Origin: Drechslerella dactyloides
Taxonomy: Eukaryota > Ascomycota > Orbiliomycetes > Orbiliales > Orbiliaceae
DNA length: 64,000 nucleotides
NCBI GenBank assembly: GCA_020064725.1
Contig: JAGTWJ010000011.1
Coordinates: 310,001-374,000 of the forward strand
Reading direction: 5' to 3'
Shown here: positions 33,970 to 46,500 of the stretch, piece after piece
Position numbering within the stretch: the stretch's first letter is position 1
How the letters are laid out: every line of letters starts with the position of its first letter
Notes under the pieces: generated by a model
What the model was told of the DNA's origin: nothing
Databases searched by the model: none
The model's input: only the letters and a program-made list of their open reading frames with translations
Made by a program: the position numbers and the translations under genes

Positions 33970-35178
33970 CGAGCTGGATATCCTCACGGTTTGCTGGCGC
34001 GCATAAGACCTTTTCGTCGACAGTCGAAGCGACAATGTGCATTTTGCATCGCTTCTGGCCACGGCATTCCCCTCAGGATCACTCGTGATGGACACCGACG
34101 AGCGGTTACGTCGATGCGATCCGTCCTCCATCGGTACGAGATATATAAAGGCATGAGCTGGGCATGTTCTTACCTCCTCATCCTTCTCATGTTTTCCGTC
34201 GACCTATGGCACACGCATACCCGTTCATAGGCTCGTGGTCAGCGGTTACCGTTCTCCCTTCTTCTCTTTGCCATATTCCTGGCAATCAAGCACTTGCATC
34301 TCGAGTCGTCGATCTCCAAGATGTCAACGGACAAGAGCCCCTCCTCGACAGCCCGGTGCGATCAAGACTCCGGGCGGTCGACGCCGTCGCGCCCTGGCCT
34401 CTCATGCAGGCTCCAGCGCCCGCCGCAGCCCACCGACAACTACTGAATATACCGCCGATGGTGCTGGTGTGCCTCCGCTGCAGCCTTGAACGCCCTGGTG
34501 CTGCTCCCCCACCGCCCTTGTCGCTAGGTCCCCCTCTCATCCCCGTTCCTCCGGTCCCAAACTAGGGACCCCTGGACCGGGCCGACGCTGGCGCCAGCAG
34601 TCGCAATGAACCATTGACTCCATGGCACCTCCTCCATCTCCACCTACCGAGAGGCGAAAGAACCGGACGTCGTGCCCGCCGAGAAAGTACAGCAAGGGGA
34701 GAGAGAAAAAGAGTAAGGAGAGGAGGACCGGGGAGGGAAGGGACCCTGAGGAGAAAGACAGCAGAGCCGGCGCGATGACCAAAACGACGGCGAGGACGGG
34801 TCGCTGGAGCGGCCACGATTATCTTTCATGTCATATAGCATTTAGACTCTGATACCCCGGGCATCGTTGTATAGTTGTATTTAGCCACGTTCGTATTTGA
34901 ATTGCATTCTGTAGACACTCCACAGCAAGCTTCTTCCTGTGGCGATTTGACTTCAACCCCACCGCCCCACCATCTTCATTCACCATCTCCATCCTCCATC
35001 GCCATCTCCATCGCCATCGCCATCGCCATCTCCACGGTTGGTGAGCAGCTCCCGTTCTTGTCCTTGTTCGGCTAGTTATTAAGTAACGGCTTGCAGCTAG
35101 CTCCTTGGCCACAGCACCCCTCTTCGACTGATCGAGCCGCCCCGCCAGCCGCGGTACAACCGACACAACCTTATCGCC
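33970..35178. other. Intergenic, no gene seen
   Basis: 1.2 kb between two tandem plus-strand F-box genes. Contains a TATATAAAGG element at about 34140-34149 and the CATCGC tract listed separately. No supported gene. Confidence 0.5.
34982..35035. repeat. CATCTC/CATCGC hexamer repeat
   Basis: About 50 bp of imperfect CATCKC units in the leader region of the large F-box gene, 150-200 bp upstream of its ATG. Confidence 0.75.
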
Positions 35179-38100
35179 ATGCAGCAGGAGAACGAGCCCC
35201 GTTCCCCGCCGGAGGACTCCTCCTCCCCCTCGCCCCCCGCCCTCACGATCAATCTGCTCCCGCCCGAGCTCCTCTACCGCGTCTTCGCCGTCGTCGACGA
35301 CCCGCAGACTCTCTGTCGCGCCGAACGCACCTGCCACCTCTGGCGCTCCATCATCAACAGCCAGCCCCTCTGGCGCTGCCTCGCCGCAAAGCTTGCCAGT
35401 CCCCGCATCCTCCCCGAGCGCCTCAACCAGCTTGGCAAGGGCTCCCTCATCGCCGGCCGCTGCACCGTCCTCAGCGACGGTTCGGCACGATGGGACTACC
35501 TCTACCGCGACCTCGTTCGCGCCATCCACGCCTTCGACCGCATCTCCGCCGACGACTACTACCGCACCCTCAGCTATCAGCATGCCCCCGACAGCCCCAC
35601 CATCCAGGCCTTCGCGACCGGCCCACCCGTCGTCAACGTCTCCCCCTCCATGCCCGAGCTCTCCCCGCTGCCGGACGACTGCGCTGGTGCCAGCTCTGAA
35701 GCCTACGTCACACGCAAGATAGACTTCACCCTATCCGCCGTCGAGGGCATGCGGCTGCAGAACCGCCCTCTGCAGATATCCAAGACCCCGCCGTTCACCG
35801 ACTGCCTGTGTCCCGGCGAGACTACTGCTGAAGAGACCGCCTGGGTCTTCCTCGCCGACCAGGTGCCCAATTGGCCGCGTCTGGACTCCAACGCCATCTT
35901 TCACGAGCAGCCGCAGAACCAGTTGCATACAACCATCCAGCGCGGTGTCATCAGAGCCGGCACCAACGGCATTTTCGGCGAAGGTTGGTGGCACCAGCCG
36001 CCTGAAGACAGGTCACTCGCACCAGCTGAGGATTCCCATACCGGCGATAGCAATAGTGATAATGAGAATCCAGCCGGCACGTCGGAGCCGAACGGAGAGC
36101 TGAAAGACAAGTCTACAGATGATGATGATGATGCGCCGAAACGCTCCTGGAAGGTATTTACCACTCGAGCCAGATCCGCCGCCCTCTCTTCCAGCTCGTC
36201 CACAAACTCCTCCGCACCTGCTAATCTTCCACAGGCTGCTTCCGATGAAAAGAAGGACGAGACACCAGCTCCTCCGAAGCCCAGGCTCCCACCGAAACCC
36301 ATCAAATGGGCGTCCGCCATCGACACCGCCCGCTCGCTGCCCCACGCCCGCCGCTGGGACCCCAAACATTCCGTTTATCACTCCTTCAATCGCGCTTTCA
36401 ACCTGTCCGAAGACGAACAAGATCGCTACGAGAGCTCTATGGACTCGATCGCGAACCTTACAAACTCGCTGTACCGCCACATGAGAAACCAAGCCCACTC
36501 GGATCCCAACCTACGCATCGTCCACCGCCGCGTTAAGAACTCGTTTCCGGAGATAGTTGCGGCACGGGTCGAGCGCCTCGCCCTCCCGCCCAGTGGCTCG
36601 TTGAAGCGCGATGAGGCCTACCCGAAGCAGCCAGCCGCCGTCGTCAACCAGACTTGGAATCTCTTCGGCAAGGCCAAGTGGAGTCTCAATTCAGTGCCGT
36701 TCCTCGACGAATTCCAGGCCACGGAACTCGATGGCGATCCTGATACACCCTCCCACAGCAACGACGACCCCCCGGACCCATGGTGGTTCCACGAGACTGC
36801 CTACAGTTTCGTCGAGGAGCAGACGGACGAGGAGGCATTCGAACATAGCAACACGTGGGAGCTCCGTAGCTGCGGCGACTATTTGATTATTTCGGACGAC
36901 ATTGGTATGTCAGGCCCTAGCACCATCAGCTGCTTCAAGGCCGGCTACCACAAGGAGAAGGCCGACATCAACCCGCGGAGCTACCTGCGCGGCGCGGCAC
37001 TACGCAATTACCTTGCCGCCGGCCCATCCTCGGATCTCGTCTGGCAGCGGTCGATGCGCGTGCCCGGCTACGTCTTCGATCGCGCCAGCGCCTCGCCGGT
37101 CCGCCATGTGGAAGATCACTCCGCCACCAATGCTACCCCGGGACAGCAGGCCACGCATCCGTGCTACTTCCTCGACCAAGACGGGCTAGCCCTCAACTCC
37201 AAAGTAGCAGTGTACGCGACGCGCAAGAAGGTCTTCTACACGCTGCAGAAGGACTGGCTGATGCGCGACAACTTTGGCGACAACCTCAGCTGCATGGAGT
37301 TCCACGTCATCTCGCTGGAGAACGGGCAGACGCTGAGCATATTGGACCTGGAGCACGAGACGCGCGTGCTGACGGCCGGCGAGCCCTGGTACGGCTGGAC
37401 GAGCTTCGTCGTGAGCGACACCCACCTGCTAGCGTACGTCGGGGGCAATGTGCATGCGAGCGAGGGGGCGGAGAACCAGACGGATGTCGTAGCGCGGACG
37501 TGGAAGGAGGAGCGCCGGTACGGCCGCGAGGAGATATTCGTGTGGCCGCTGGACTCCGTGGGTGGGCAAAACCTGTCGTTGCCGGCTGAGGAGCGCAAGA
37601 TCCTGCCGACGGGGCGGCTGGGCGTCGGGTTCAACGCGCACAAGTGGTGGCGGCGGGATCGATTTCTGAGCTTGAGCCGCGACGGGCGGTTCCTGTGCGT
37701 GATGGCAAAGTACGACCTGATCGTTTGGGATCTGTGGGACACCAAGCGGCAGCCCGTGCACTACTTTTTCGACAAGGAAGGTATGTCGTATTTTTACTTT
37801 CAAGGATGACATACAGCACTCGCGTATTGATGCGGCTGACTAACGACCACTGTTTCTGTAGAGGGACGGTTGAAGATCGGTGCGGATGGATCCCCTACGA
37901 CGACGGCAGACAACGTCGCCTGGAACGGTCTCTGGCTGCACTTTCGCGACGTGGTCGTCGACCCGGCGCAGAAGAGCCTTACGGGGAGCAATCCGCCAGT
38001 GGAGCGAGAACTGCTGCGCCAAACAATCTTCATCCCGAACAGCGAGTTGCGCGTGCTCATCGACGGCGCGGACTATGTCTATCAATCATCTGCTGCCGGG

Positions 38101-38468
38101 CAGACCGCCTCGGGAGATCTAGAGCGGCTGTCGCGTCGACGGTACCACCCGGGCCTCGGCGACGCGGATAACGACCGCAGCAGCGAGAGCGAGTGGGACA
38201 GCGACGATGACGACGATGACGATATGGACGACTCCGATTGGGATTTCGATGACGGTGCGCCGATGGTGTGGACTGGCTTCTCGGACGATGCGGACTACGA
38301 TGACGAGGAGATGTATGGCGAGGCGGGGACTGACGATGGCAGCTACGATAGCGATTTGGACGAGATGCAAGTTGACGTTGAGCATGTGAGCAGCACGCGT
38401 GTCGCAGCGGCAGCAGCTGGCGACACGGGCGGGGAGACGAATGCTGGCGGTGGTAGTAGCAGCTCAGC

Positions 38469-38507
<39 letters not shown>

Positions 38508-38625
38508 CATCGTCACAAACAGTGGCGAGGATGGCGGGTGGGGCCCAGATGTCAGTGCTGATACGGCGGACAACGGCGGTTGGGGCGTGGAGGACAATAC
38601 TCCCAACTTTGAAGACGGATGGTGA
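35179..38625 (+). CDS. Large F-box protein with acidic, poly-Gln C-terminus (1121 aa)
   Basis: Exon 1 (35179-37780) and exon 2 (37862-38625) join as DKE|GRLK across an 81-bp intron. The F-box lies at about residues 22-70 (INLLPPELLYRVFAVV, LCRAERTCHLWRSIINSQPLWRCL). Residues 280-370 are disordered and acidic then Ser-rich. The C-terminal half contains WD- or propeller-like strands (LSRDGRFLCVMAKYDLIVWDLWDTK), suggesting a degenerate beta-propeller. The last 150 residues are an Asp/Glu-rich tail with 12 consecutive Gln and GGWG repeats ending in FEDGW. It probably is an SCF substrate receptor conserved in filamentous ascomycetes; no yeast name is assignable from sequence alone. Confidence 0.78.
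38470..38505 (+). repeat. (CAG)12 poly-Gln tract
   Basis: Twelve uninterrupted CAG codons inside the large F-box gene. Pure repeats of this length are prone to length change. Confidence 0.9.
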
Positions 38626-39586
38626 CTGACACCTTCCTAGATTTTCTGCCAGCCCTTTTTCGGCATGATAGAACTTTACAACACTATATTTTCCACTGTC
38701 TGTCAAGTCTGGATAGAATCGCGGTTCCATCTGCCCGCATTGCGCAGTATCGAGGATAGATCTATATTCAATCGGTTGACTCACAGATAGGGAAGCGTGT
38801 ACATACGTACGTCACGTATCCGTATACGAGGAAAGCCTTGCCGCTCTTCCCATTTGACAAGTACTGTCATAATGATGCAACCCGTTGTCAAGGTGGAACA
38901 AGACTTTTATTAGGACATTCGAATTAGATAGCGGTGATAATAAAAGTGCCTTCTCGGAACCGATCCGTGAGCCCTCATTTCCATAAGGCAAGACGCTTGG
39001 AACGGCCCACCGAAAAGAAAACCCCAACAGATTCTTGGGGATGCTAAAAATTTCAATCCACTTTGTAGAGCAGCCAGGCTTAAGAGAGTACGGGAGGTAG
39101 ATGTTGATTGTCCCGCATGCTGCTCTCGATATACATACACTCTCAATAAGGAGATATCAAGTCACCTTTCCTGCCGCTACCATGCCTCCACTCCACTCGA
39201 GGACCTCCTCCACTTGCAAATACAATTCGGTTCGGGGGTTTTTCAAATGTAAGAAAATGTAGAATAGAAGTTGTTCACATCCCAGGAGCCCTCTCATAGA
39301 GCCCGACGTATCGTTCAACTTTCGCAGGCGAGTGATCACCCGGCGGCTGCTGTGGCTGGCGGGTTAAATATCCTCCCGGTTCCCCTTCCCCGCTGCTACC
39401 ACGAAAATCACTGGCCTGCACGACTCGGTTCTACCAGTAAGCTGGCCGTAATCCCCCCAATCCACTCATTTCGTCGCCATCGTCTTTCTTTCGTTGGCCG
39501 GTGATCTGTAGGTAACAACAATTAGATGGATTCTTTTTTGCTAATAAGGCATGAGCTAAACATTTGATTTGTGCTCAGATATAACC
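38626..39586. other. Intergenic, convergent 3' ends
   Basis: Spacer between the large F-box gene and SEC24. No supported gene. Confidence 0.55.
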
Positions 39587-42500
39587 TTAAAAAAGTGCAA
39601 AGCTCTTCCCCTCCGCCCCCGCACTCACCTCAAGCTGCACATTACGATGCACGTTGACCAGCCAATCGACATAGCTCTGTGCTTCATTATTGCGGTCTTC
39701 CACAAGCAGACCTGCAAATTCGAATTCGCTGCCATCCAATCCCTGCCGCGCCAATGTAACCGTGATTTGTCGCCCTGTCCGCCGCTCCTCCAGCCATCGT
39801 ACAAGATTGCGTGTCTGCGCATTGAGGTGCGTTTCTAATACTGGGATGACATCCGCGGCGAATGGGTCCAGGCTCTGCAGGCTTTCGCGTCCCTCACCAA
39901 ACAAGTCCTCAAGTAGGTTCGGTGACACGTGTGCGTGCAGCCACAGGAGGCACGTTTGACCATTGTCCACAATGTAAGCCCCGCCTTCTTCGATGCGTGA
40001 GAACGACGCGCGAACCTGCGATGGCACCAGCAACAAACCAGTGTTTGCATCGGGAAAGCCTTGCTCCGGCGAAAGGGAGTGAAGAGGGAGGATGCGGGGG
40101 TAGAGATAGGAGAGGAGCTCGGAAGGCGGCATCTGCTTGAGCAGACGCATTGCGTGTGTTCTCATGTCGCTGGATATCGGGCCGGCTAAGCAGCATAGCA
40201 ACATTAGCGATATCGCCGGATCAAGTAATTGAAGAGCTATCGTGGCATACCTCTGAAAGCGCGACACTTGACCAACGACAGCAAGTACATGGCAAACTCC
40301 TTCATACTCTCCGGCAGAACCAGTTGGCCGGGCGGTGTTCCTGTTGAGAAGTGCTTGCGGTAATTCGCCAGGATATCTATGCACTTTTCGGTGATACTTT
40401 GACGAATATCCTTCAGGTTCCTGTCGACCATTTTGTTGGCAGCTGTCTATTGTCAGCAGATAATTCCTTGAACTTGAGACTCGTATTCTGAGCTCACCTT
40501 CTTTCGCTATTATCGAAACCACTGCTTCCTGGTCCACAAATCTCAATACCTCCCGCCCCAGCTCCGTCACGGCAGTAACAATATTCTGCACCCTGACTCT
40601 CCTCTCGCCGGACGCCGTTGTGTACAAGCAGGCACTCTGGAAATGGGCATCCAACTTCGGGTCGAGCTTGCCATCATAAGTAAACATGACTGCAACGCTC
40701 TTATCAGAGTCGATAACACCCATCTCAAGATCTGCACCAAAGGTCTTTTGCAAAAAGTTCCCGTGGTAGGAGTTTACTTGCAGTCCGTTCGAGCAGCGGA
40801 CTTTCATCAACGCCTGGAAGCCACTTTCTCGGGTGATGGCATGCGCAACCTCCTTCATAATCTTGGGGCCGTCTCTCGACGCTACAAAATTCGGAAAGAA
40901 GAAGGTGTCACCACCTGAAATGGCAGAAAGGTGGCCCAGTGTTGCAACGTCAATGTACGTCGATGGGCCTAGCATCATATCGATACCAACGCCAGCCTCC
41001 ACCAACTTCTTTCCCAAGCTGGTGTAGATTGGGTTCTCCGTCTTGAAGAGCTGTCTCTCTTTCTCGCCGGAATGTGAGTTCGGGTCATCTCGCATAGTCA
41101 AGCTTCCGTTGATTTTGAGTGTCGGTAGCGTGGTCATACAGCACACTATCCGGCCGCCAGTCGCTTCCAGCGCAGAGAGAGCGGCAGTGAGAACAGGAAC
41201 AATGGCTGTTTCGGTGACTCTGGTGTGCTGATGGAGCGAGGGGAGCATATCGAGCAGTCCTTCGATTTGCGATCTAAGGGGACATCAGCGGACAGTCGTG
41301 GAGCAGCATACGACAAGATCTCTTCATACCTAGACTCGTATGGGTCGACAAAAAGCCCATCTTCCAGCGGCACGAAGGGCTCTTCCAGATCGGTCATCAT
41401 TAGGAGCTGCGCGGTGTCTAGTTTCGGCTGTACCAATCACAGTCAGCCAAACCATGGATCTGCTGCACATGCTTCTGCGGGCAGCCTTACGCTCAGGTTG
41501 TAGAAGCCAATATCCTTGTCAAACGTGACAATTCCAACCTTGCAGCCCTTCGGTAGCTTCCTGCCCTTGATTTCAACCTGTGCCTCGTCATTCTCCTCAG
41601 AATCAACCCTGACTTCCTCCACGCCGTCATACAGAGCTGCTTTGATAGCTTTAGCAACAACATCCGTCCATCCCTTGTCTACCGCTTCACGACCAGTCTC
41701 AATCAGGAAAAGCCATCGTAGCGGCGTTGGTGGTTTCGCCCAGTATTCCTTCGGCACTACAAACTCGACCGTCCCTCTAGACAACTCGGGCCTTGAATCA
41801 CGGTCCAACCGTCGGCCCTGGTTATCTATCGGCGAGAAGTACTCAGGTGCGACTTCGTTATTAGGGAAGAGGCACATGTTACAGACGAATTTGGCACCGG
41901 AACCGGTGAACTGCATGAACGGGTTGATATATGTGCGGCATCGGTGACATCGAGGAGGGCCGGTTTCGCCAAAGTCGAGGACCGGAACGGGTCCTTCCTC
42001 AGCCTTTTGCGAGGCGAGCGGTGTGAGTATGAGGGAGAGGGGGAGGCCGGTCATGGCCAGGAGTTCTGCCGTTGCGGGGACATTGTTGAGCGTCATACGA
42101 GCGAATTTGGGCGACGAGTTGCCCTGATCCCGGGCGAGGAAGTCTGCAGTAGCGGGAGGGGGGAGGTGTCGTTCTAGGGTAGGATAAATCTGGGTGTCGG
42201 CGTATCTCTGAGCTGCTTCTCGGGCTTCAGGGACAGACGGTATCTCGTCCGGGTCAACCCGATTCTGCGCACCAGGACCAGCGCCGGCAGATGGCTTGAT
42301 CGCAGCGCTATATTCCCCAAGGTTGCCACCAGCAGGAGCGCCGAAAGGTCCGGCGGCGGGCGGTTGACCATAACCAGGCGACAAGGGGACGCCGAATGAC
42401 GGTTGCCCCAGGCCTGGTGAAGGTTGTCCCTGCAATCCAGGTGTAACGAAACTCGGACCAACATCATGAGCCATCATTGGTGGCGGTGCAGCAAAGCCAG

Positions 42501-42927
42501 CAGCTGGAGGGACGTCCATCGCGCCCATTGTTGCTGCAGAGTCGACTGTATGGTACGCCCTGGCCTTCTTCTTCCTGGCCCCTCCATGATGGCTAGCCAC
42601 ATGTTGCTCGGGAGCACCACCTAGACTCATCCCAGACATGCCAGCTGACAGCCCTCCCATATCTGGCGCCCCTGGCGCACCCGGACCGTATAGCATCCCC
42701 GGGGTATCGGGCGGTTGCATAGGAGGACTTGGTTGGCCGTAGGGCGACTGCGACGCACCGTGCCATCCCGGTTGCGGGGCACCAGACGGTTGATATGGAG
42801 AGGATCCGTGTGGAGGAGGTCCACCAGGCTGCTGGTAGCCACCTGGTGGAGGTGCAATTGGGGGCCTGTTTGCTGCATTGGGGTCGTTTGCGGGATGCGA
42901 ATTGGTGTAGTTGTAGTTTTGATACAT
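39587..42927 (-). CDS. SEC24: Sec24, COPII vesicle coat cargo-binding subunit (1033 aa)
   Basis: Five exons (41491-42927, 41330-41427, 40498-41273, 40251-40442, 39587-40185) join in frame. Sec24 pairs with Sec23 on ER exit sites and selects cargo for COPII vesicles. The first 230 residues are the usual Pro/Gly/Gln-rich disordered region. The zinc ribbon follows at about 330-355 (CHRC ... CNMC). The trunk (from WLFLIETG), beta-barrel and helical domains come next, and the C-terminal gelsolin-like domain ends in SAGAEGKSFALF. Length matches fungal Sec24. It begins the run of conserved minus-strand genes. Confidence 0.95.
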
Positions 42928-43551
42928 GGTGAAGCAGAGGATGCCCTAGCAAGGGCGACGAGCGTGGAATCAATCAATGCCTGGAGAGCTGAGATGGACC
43001 TGCAATTAGTTGCTGATAGCGGAGCAGCCACGGGCATTTGAGCGGAACATGGACATACCTTTTCCCACGTCAACGGAGCCAGAAGATGCTGGTGGCGATG
43101 CCAGGTTTCAAGATACCAGAAGGGTAAGAAGGTGGGATGCCGTTTGGATGCTAGCTAAGATTTTGGGCCACCGTAGCTCTCCACAACGCCGCCGCCTGCC
43201 CGCCCGCCTGTTCGGGAAGATGGCGTAGCGCCACCAGCCACTGTCAACCAGTCAAGCAAGCCACCAGCCACACCCGCCGGCAAGCCACCGCGGTCTGCCA
43301 CGATTGCCGCGCGCCTGGCTAGACGCCCAAGCGCCAGGTACATCTGCTCTTCAAACGGTTGTGAGCAACCGTTGCAGGCCGTTACAGATACGCTATTCCT
43401 ATCTTGATAGTAAAAAGTCGGAAACCGAATTGACACAAGAATATCCAGAATTCCACCAGGATATATACACGGACTCGCTAAATCATCACAGGCTGTTGAC
43501 AAAACACCGCCCAAGCCGGGCTTAAATGACTGCGCTACTACCTCCTCCAGC
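42928..43551. other. Intergenic, SEC24 promoter
   Basis: Region between SEC24 (5' side) and the ABCG gene (3' side), both minus strand. A GTATGT donor at about 43058 may mark a 5' UTR intron of SEC24. No other gene is supported. Confidence 0.5.
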
Positions 43552-46500
43552 TCATGAGCTCATCTTCTTCCCCTTCAGAACCAGATATGCCACGATCCTG
43601 TAGCTCACCGTCACGACGGCCAAATACACTAGGTTCATGCGACTGTCATAGTGATATCCGTAAAGCCGTAGCACGTCGTCCCCAGTTTGCACAGGGCACA
43701 TTCCATCCGGTAGCTCCTGATACTTCTCGCAGGTGAACTTTTGGCCTTCCATCGAATAAGGAAGCAGATTGCCGACAGCATACCCGAGCGGGCTCAGGTG
43801 GTTCATCGCCGCGAGAAATCCCGGCACGTTGTAGGACATCAGCCCGGCCATGGACATGCCCAACGACAGGATCGTGCTACAAACATTTATCGCAAATCCG
43901 GTGGAGGCATCAAAGAAGGTATTGAAGATGATTCCCAGCGATTCGCCGCAGCTAACGATGCAGAAGACATTGTACGAGACCGCAAAGTACATCTTTGCCG
44001 TCCTGTTCAAGCCCACCGCCATGACCGCGAAGACGGCATGGAGCAAGCCGGTCACAATCTCAAACGGGATCTCGTTCGTCGTGTAACTGAGTATAAAGGC
44101 TTCCACCGAATAAGCCCTATCAGCGAATTCTCGGTAGAAAACGTCGCGTTCATTCGGGTACAGAGCCGCATTCTGAAGAAGCCCGACAAAGTAAACCGGC
44201 AAGATTTCGTTAATATATCCAAGCCGCGTTTGAACCGAAGTATAATCGTTCTTCAGCGGCGCAAAGAAGAGCGCGAGGATAATTCCGAGCCCGACGACTT
44301 GCATTATCCGTGCGAAGACGAGAGGTGGCTGACGCCATATGTTGATCAGAGACCTTTCGACGAGAACGGGGTACGATACAAACAGGGGTGCTTGTTCGCG
44401 TTGGAGGCGACCCAGTTCCGCGGGTAGCGTGATCACACGATGGTCGGAGTAGATTGTCGAAGTCCGTTTAAAAGAGTCTATCAGAGATGTCACTTTCTCA
44501 CGATCCCGCTTCTCCTTCTGTTCATACTGTAGGTTAACAGTCACCAAGTCCAGCGCGAAATCCGCAGGGTTGGTATGGCTCGGACAAGTAAACCCCAGAG
44601 AGCTAAAGTAGGACAGCATGTTGACCGAAGCCCCAGAGTAGACGACATTCCCGCCGCGAGCTAAGAGAAGGACATTGCCAAACCGGTCAAACAAGTCGGA
44701 GCGGCTTTGGTGGATTGTGCAGATTACTGTTCTTCCCTCACTGGCCAGCCCTTGCAGGACTTCTAAGATACTGGATGCCGTAAAAGAATCCAAACCAGAA
44801 GTCGGCTCGTCCAATCTAATAAACCTCTGTTAGCACGGCTCTTCGGGCGACACTCTACTTCAAAGGAGAGACCAGGACTCACAATAAGACCCTAGGTTCA
44901 GTCAATACTTGGATCGCAATAGACACTCTCCTTTTCTCTCCCCCACTTATTCCCTTCAGAAACTCGCTACCAATTAGTGTGTCGGCGCAGTCCTTCAAGC
45001 CCATCTTCAGAAGTATATCCTCCGCGCGCTGAACCTTCTCCTTCCTACTCATCCATTTTGGCAATCGCAAGCAAGCGGCGAAATGCAATGTTTCGCGAAC
45101 CGTTAACGAGGGTAAGAGCGCGTCGTCGTCCTGCGTGACATACGAGCACAGTGACCTGACCACATTGTCTGAAACTTTGGAGCCATTGAAGAGAATGTCC
45201 CCATACTGTCGATACCTTGTCGTCAGAGTGTTGTGCAGGCGCTGAGCCATGGAGTTCAACAAGGAAGATTTTCCCGATCCACTCGGACCCATTATTACAT
45301 TGAGGGTGCCTGCTTGGAATCTTGCTGTAATATCTTTCAGAATCTCCAAGTCAAGGGTTGTCTTTCCGTATAGGTTGTTCTTCTTCAGTCCCAGCTGGTA
45401 CTGGTTGAGGACAACATCGATTTTTGTGATGTCTGTGGGTGGATACTCTTGCATCCGCTCTTTACCTGCCGCAACATCGCCTCTCGGCGTCCGCCTGCGA
45501 GAAACATTGACTTCAACTTTGAGAATCATCAAGGTTGCCCCTGCTATGGTGTAGAAGAAAAATACAAAAGTGAGAGCTGCGAGGATTGCTTTCCAGATCC
45601 AATCATCTTGAGGCAGATCGAAGCTGTCGAGAACAAAATTTCCTAGATATTCAATGCAGGCTGGGTCTTCCGGTCCTCCGTACGGACAGTTGTAAAAATT
45701 ATCCTTCAACTCATTATTTGTCAGAGCAACAAACATATAGTACTAATATCATGCTAGTTAGCAACTACGATCGAGCAAGTTATTGTAAGAGAAAAAACAA
45801 AACATAGTCACCTACCACATAACTGATCCATTTGGTCCATCTGACGTATACGGGCATCTGAGAGGACTGCAGGAAATATCCACAAGCAAAGCTTTGCACC
45901 GTAAAGTTCAAATTTGAGACTAAAGATGCCTCCGCAAAGTTCCTAGAGATAGCCACCGCCAGTGTCGCAAATGTGACAGCAACGAACTGCCCAATAAGAA
46001 CGACTGAAAAGAAGATAAAGAACCGCTCGGTATCTCTTTCAAGTCCCACCCTGCAAAGACGCGTTGTCGTCGTTAGTATCTGCGGATTGTAGCATTCCAC
46101 GCCCAAAGGTGCCCTTACATGAAATAGAATATTGAACTGAAAAGGAGCGGGACCGGCAGATCCTCGAGCAAAAATTTAGCCAATCTCCTCCCAAGAAGAA
46201 ACGTTGTGATAGTAGCCACTCCTTCCGCCTTCTCTCTGTCGAATACGTTGATATCCACAACAGATAACCGCCAAGTCTCGTAGAGCATGACGAGATACCC
46301 TTGCAGGGCAGCAGCAGTATACAGGGACCCAATTCTACTCCGAATGCCGATGAGTGACCTGTCAGACTGATAGAAGATCCAGCCGGCAACTATGGCTAAG
46401 GATATTGCCTCAAAGAGACTGCCGGCCAGGCCATACGGGTCCCTCAATGTGGTCACCCAAGACCTGCTCGTCTGCACCATCAGCTTTTGCGTAAAGCACG

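Noticed and set aside
32465..34131. Long ORFs in other frames of the F-box gene (513 codons plus, 392 codons minus)
   Set aside because: Shadows caused by strong third-position GC bias of the real frame; sequences are Ser/Ala/Pro or Val/Ala/Asp-rich with no motifs.
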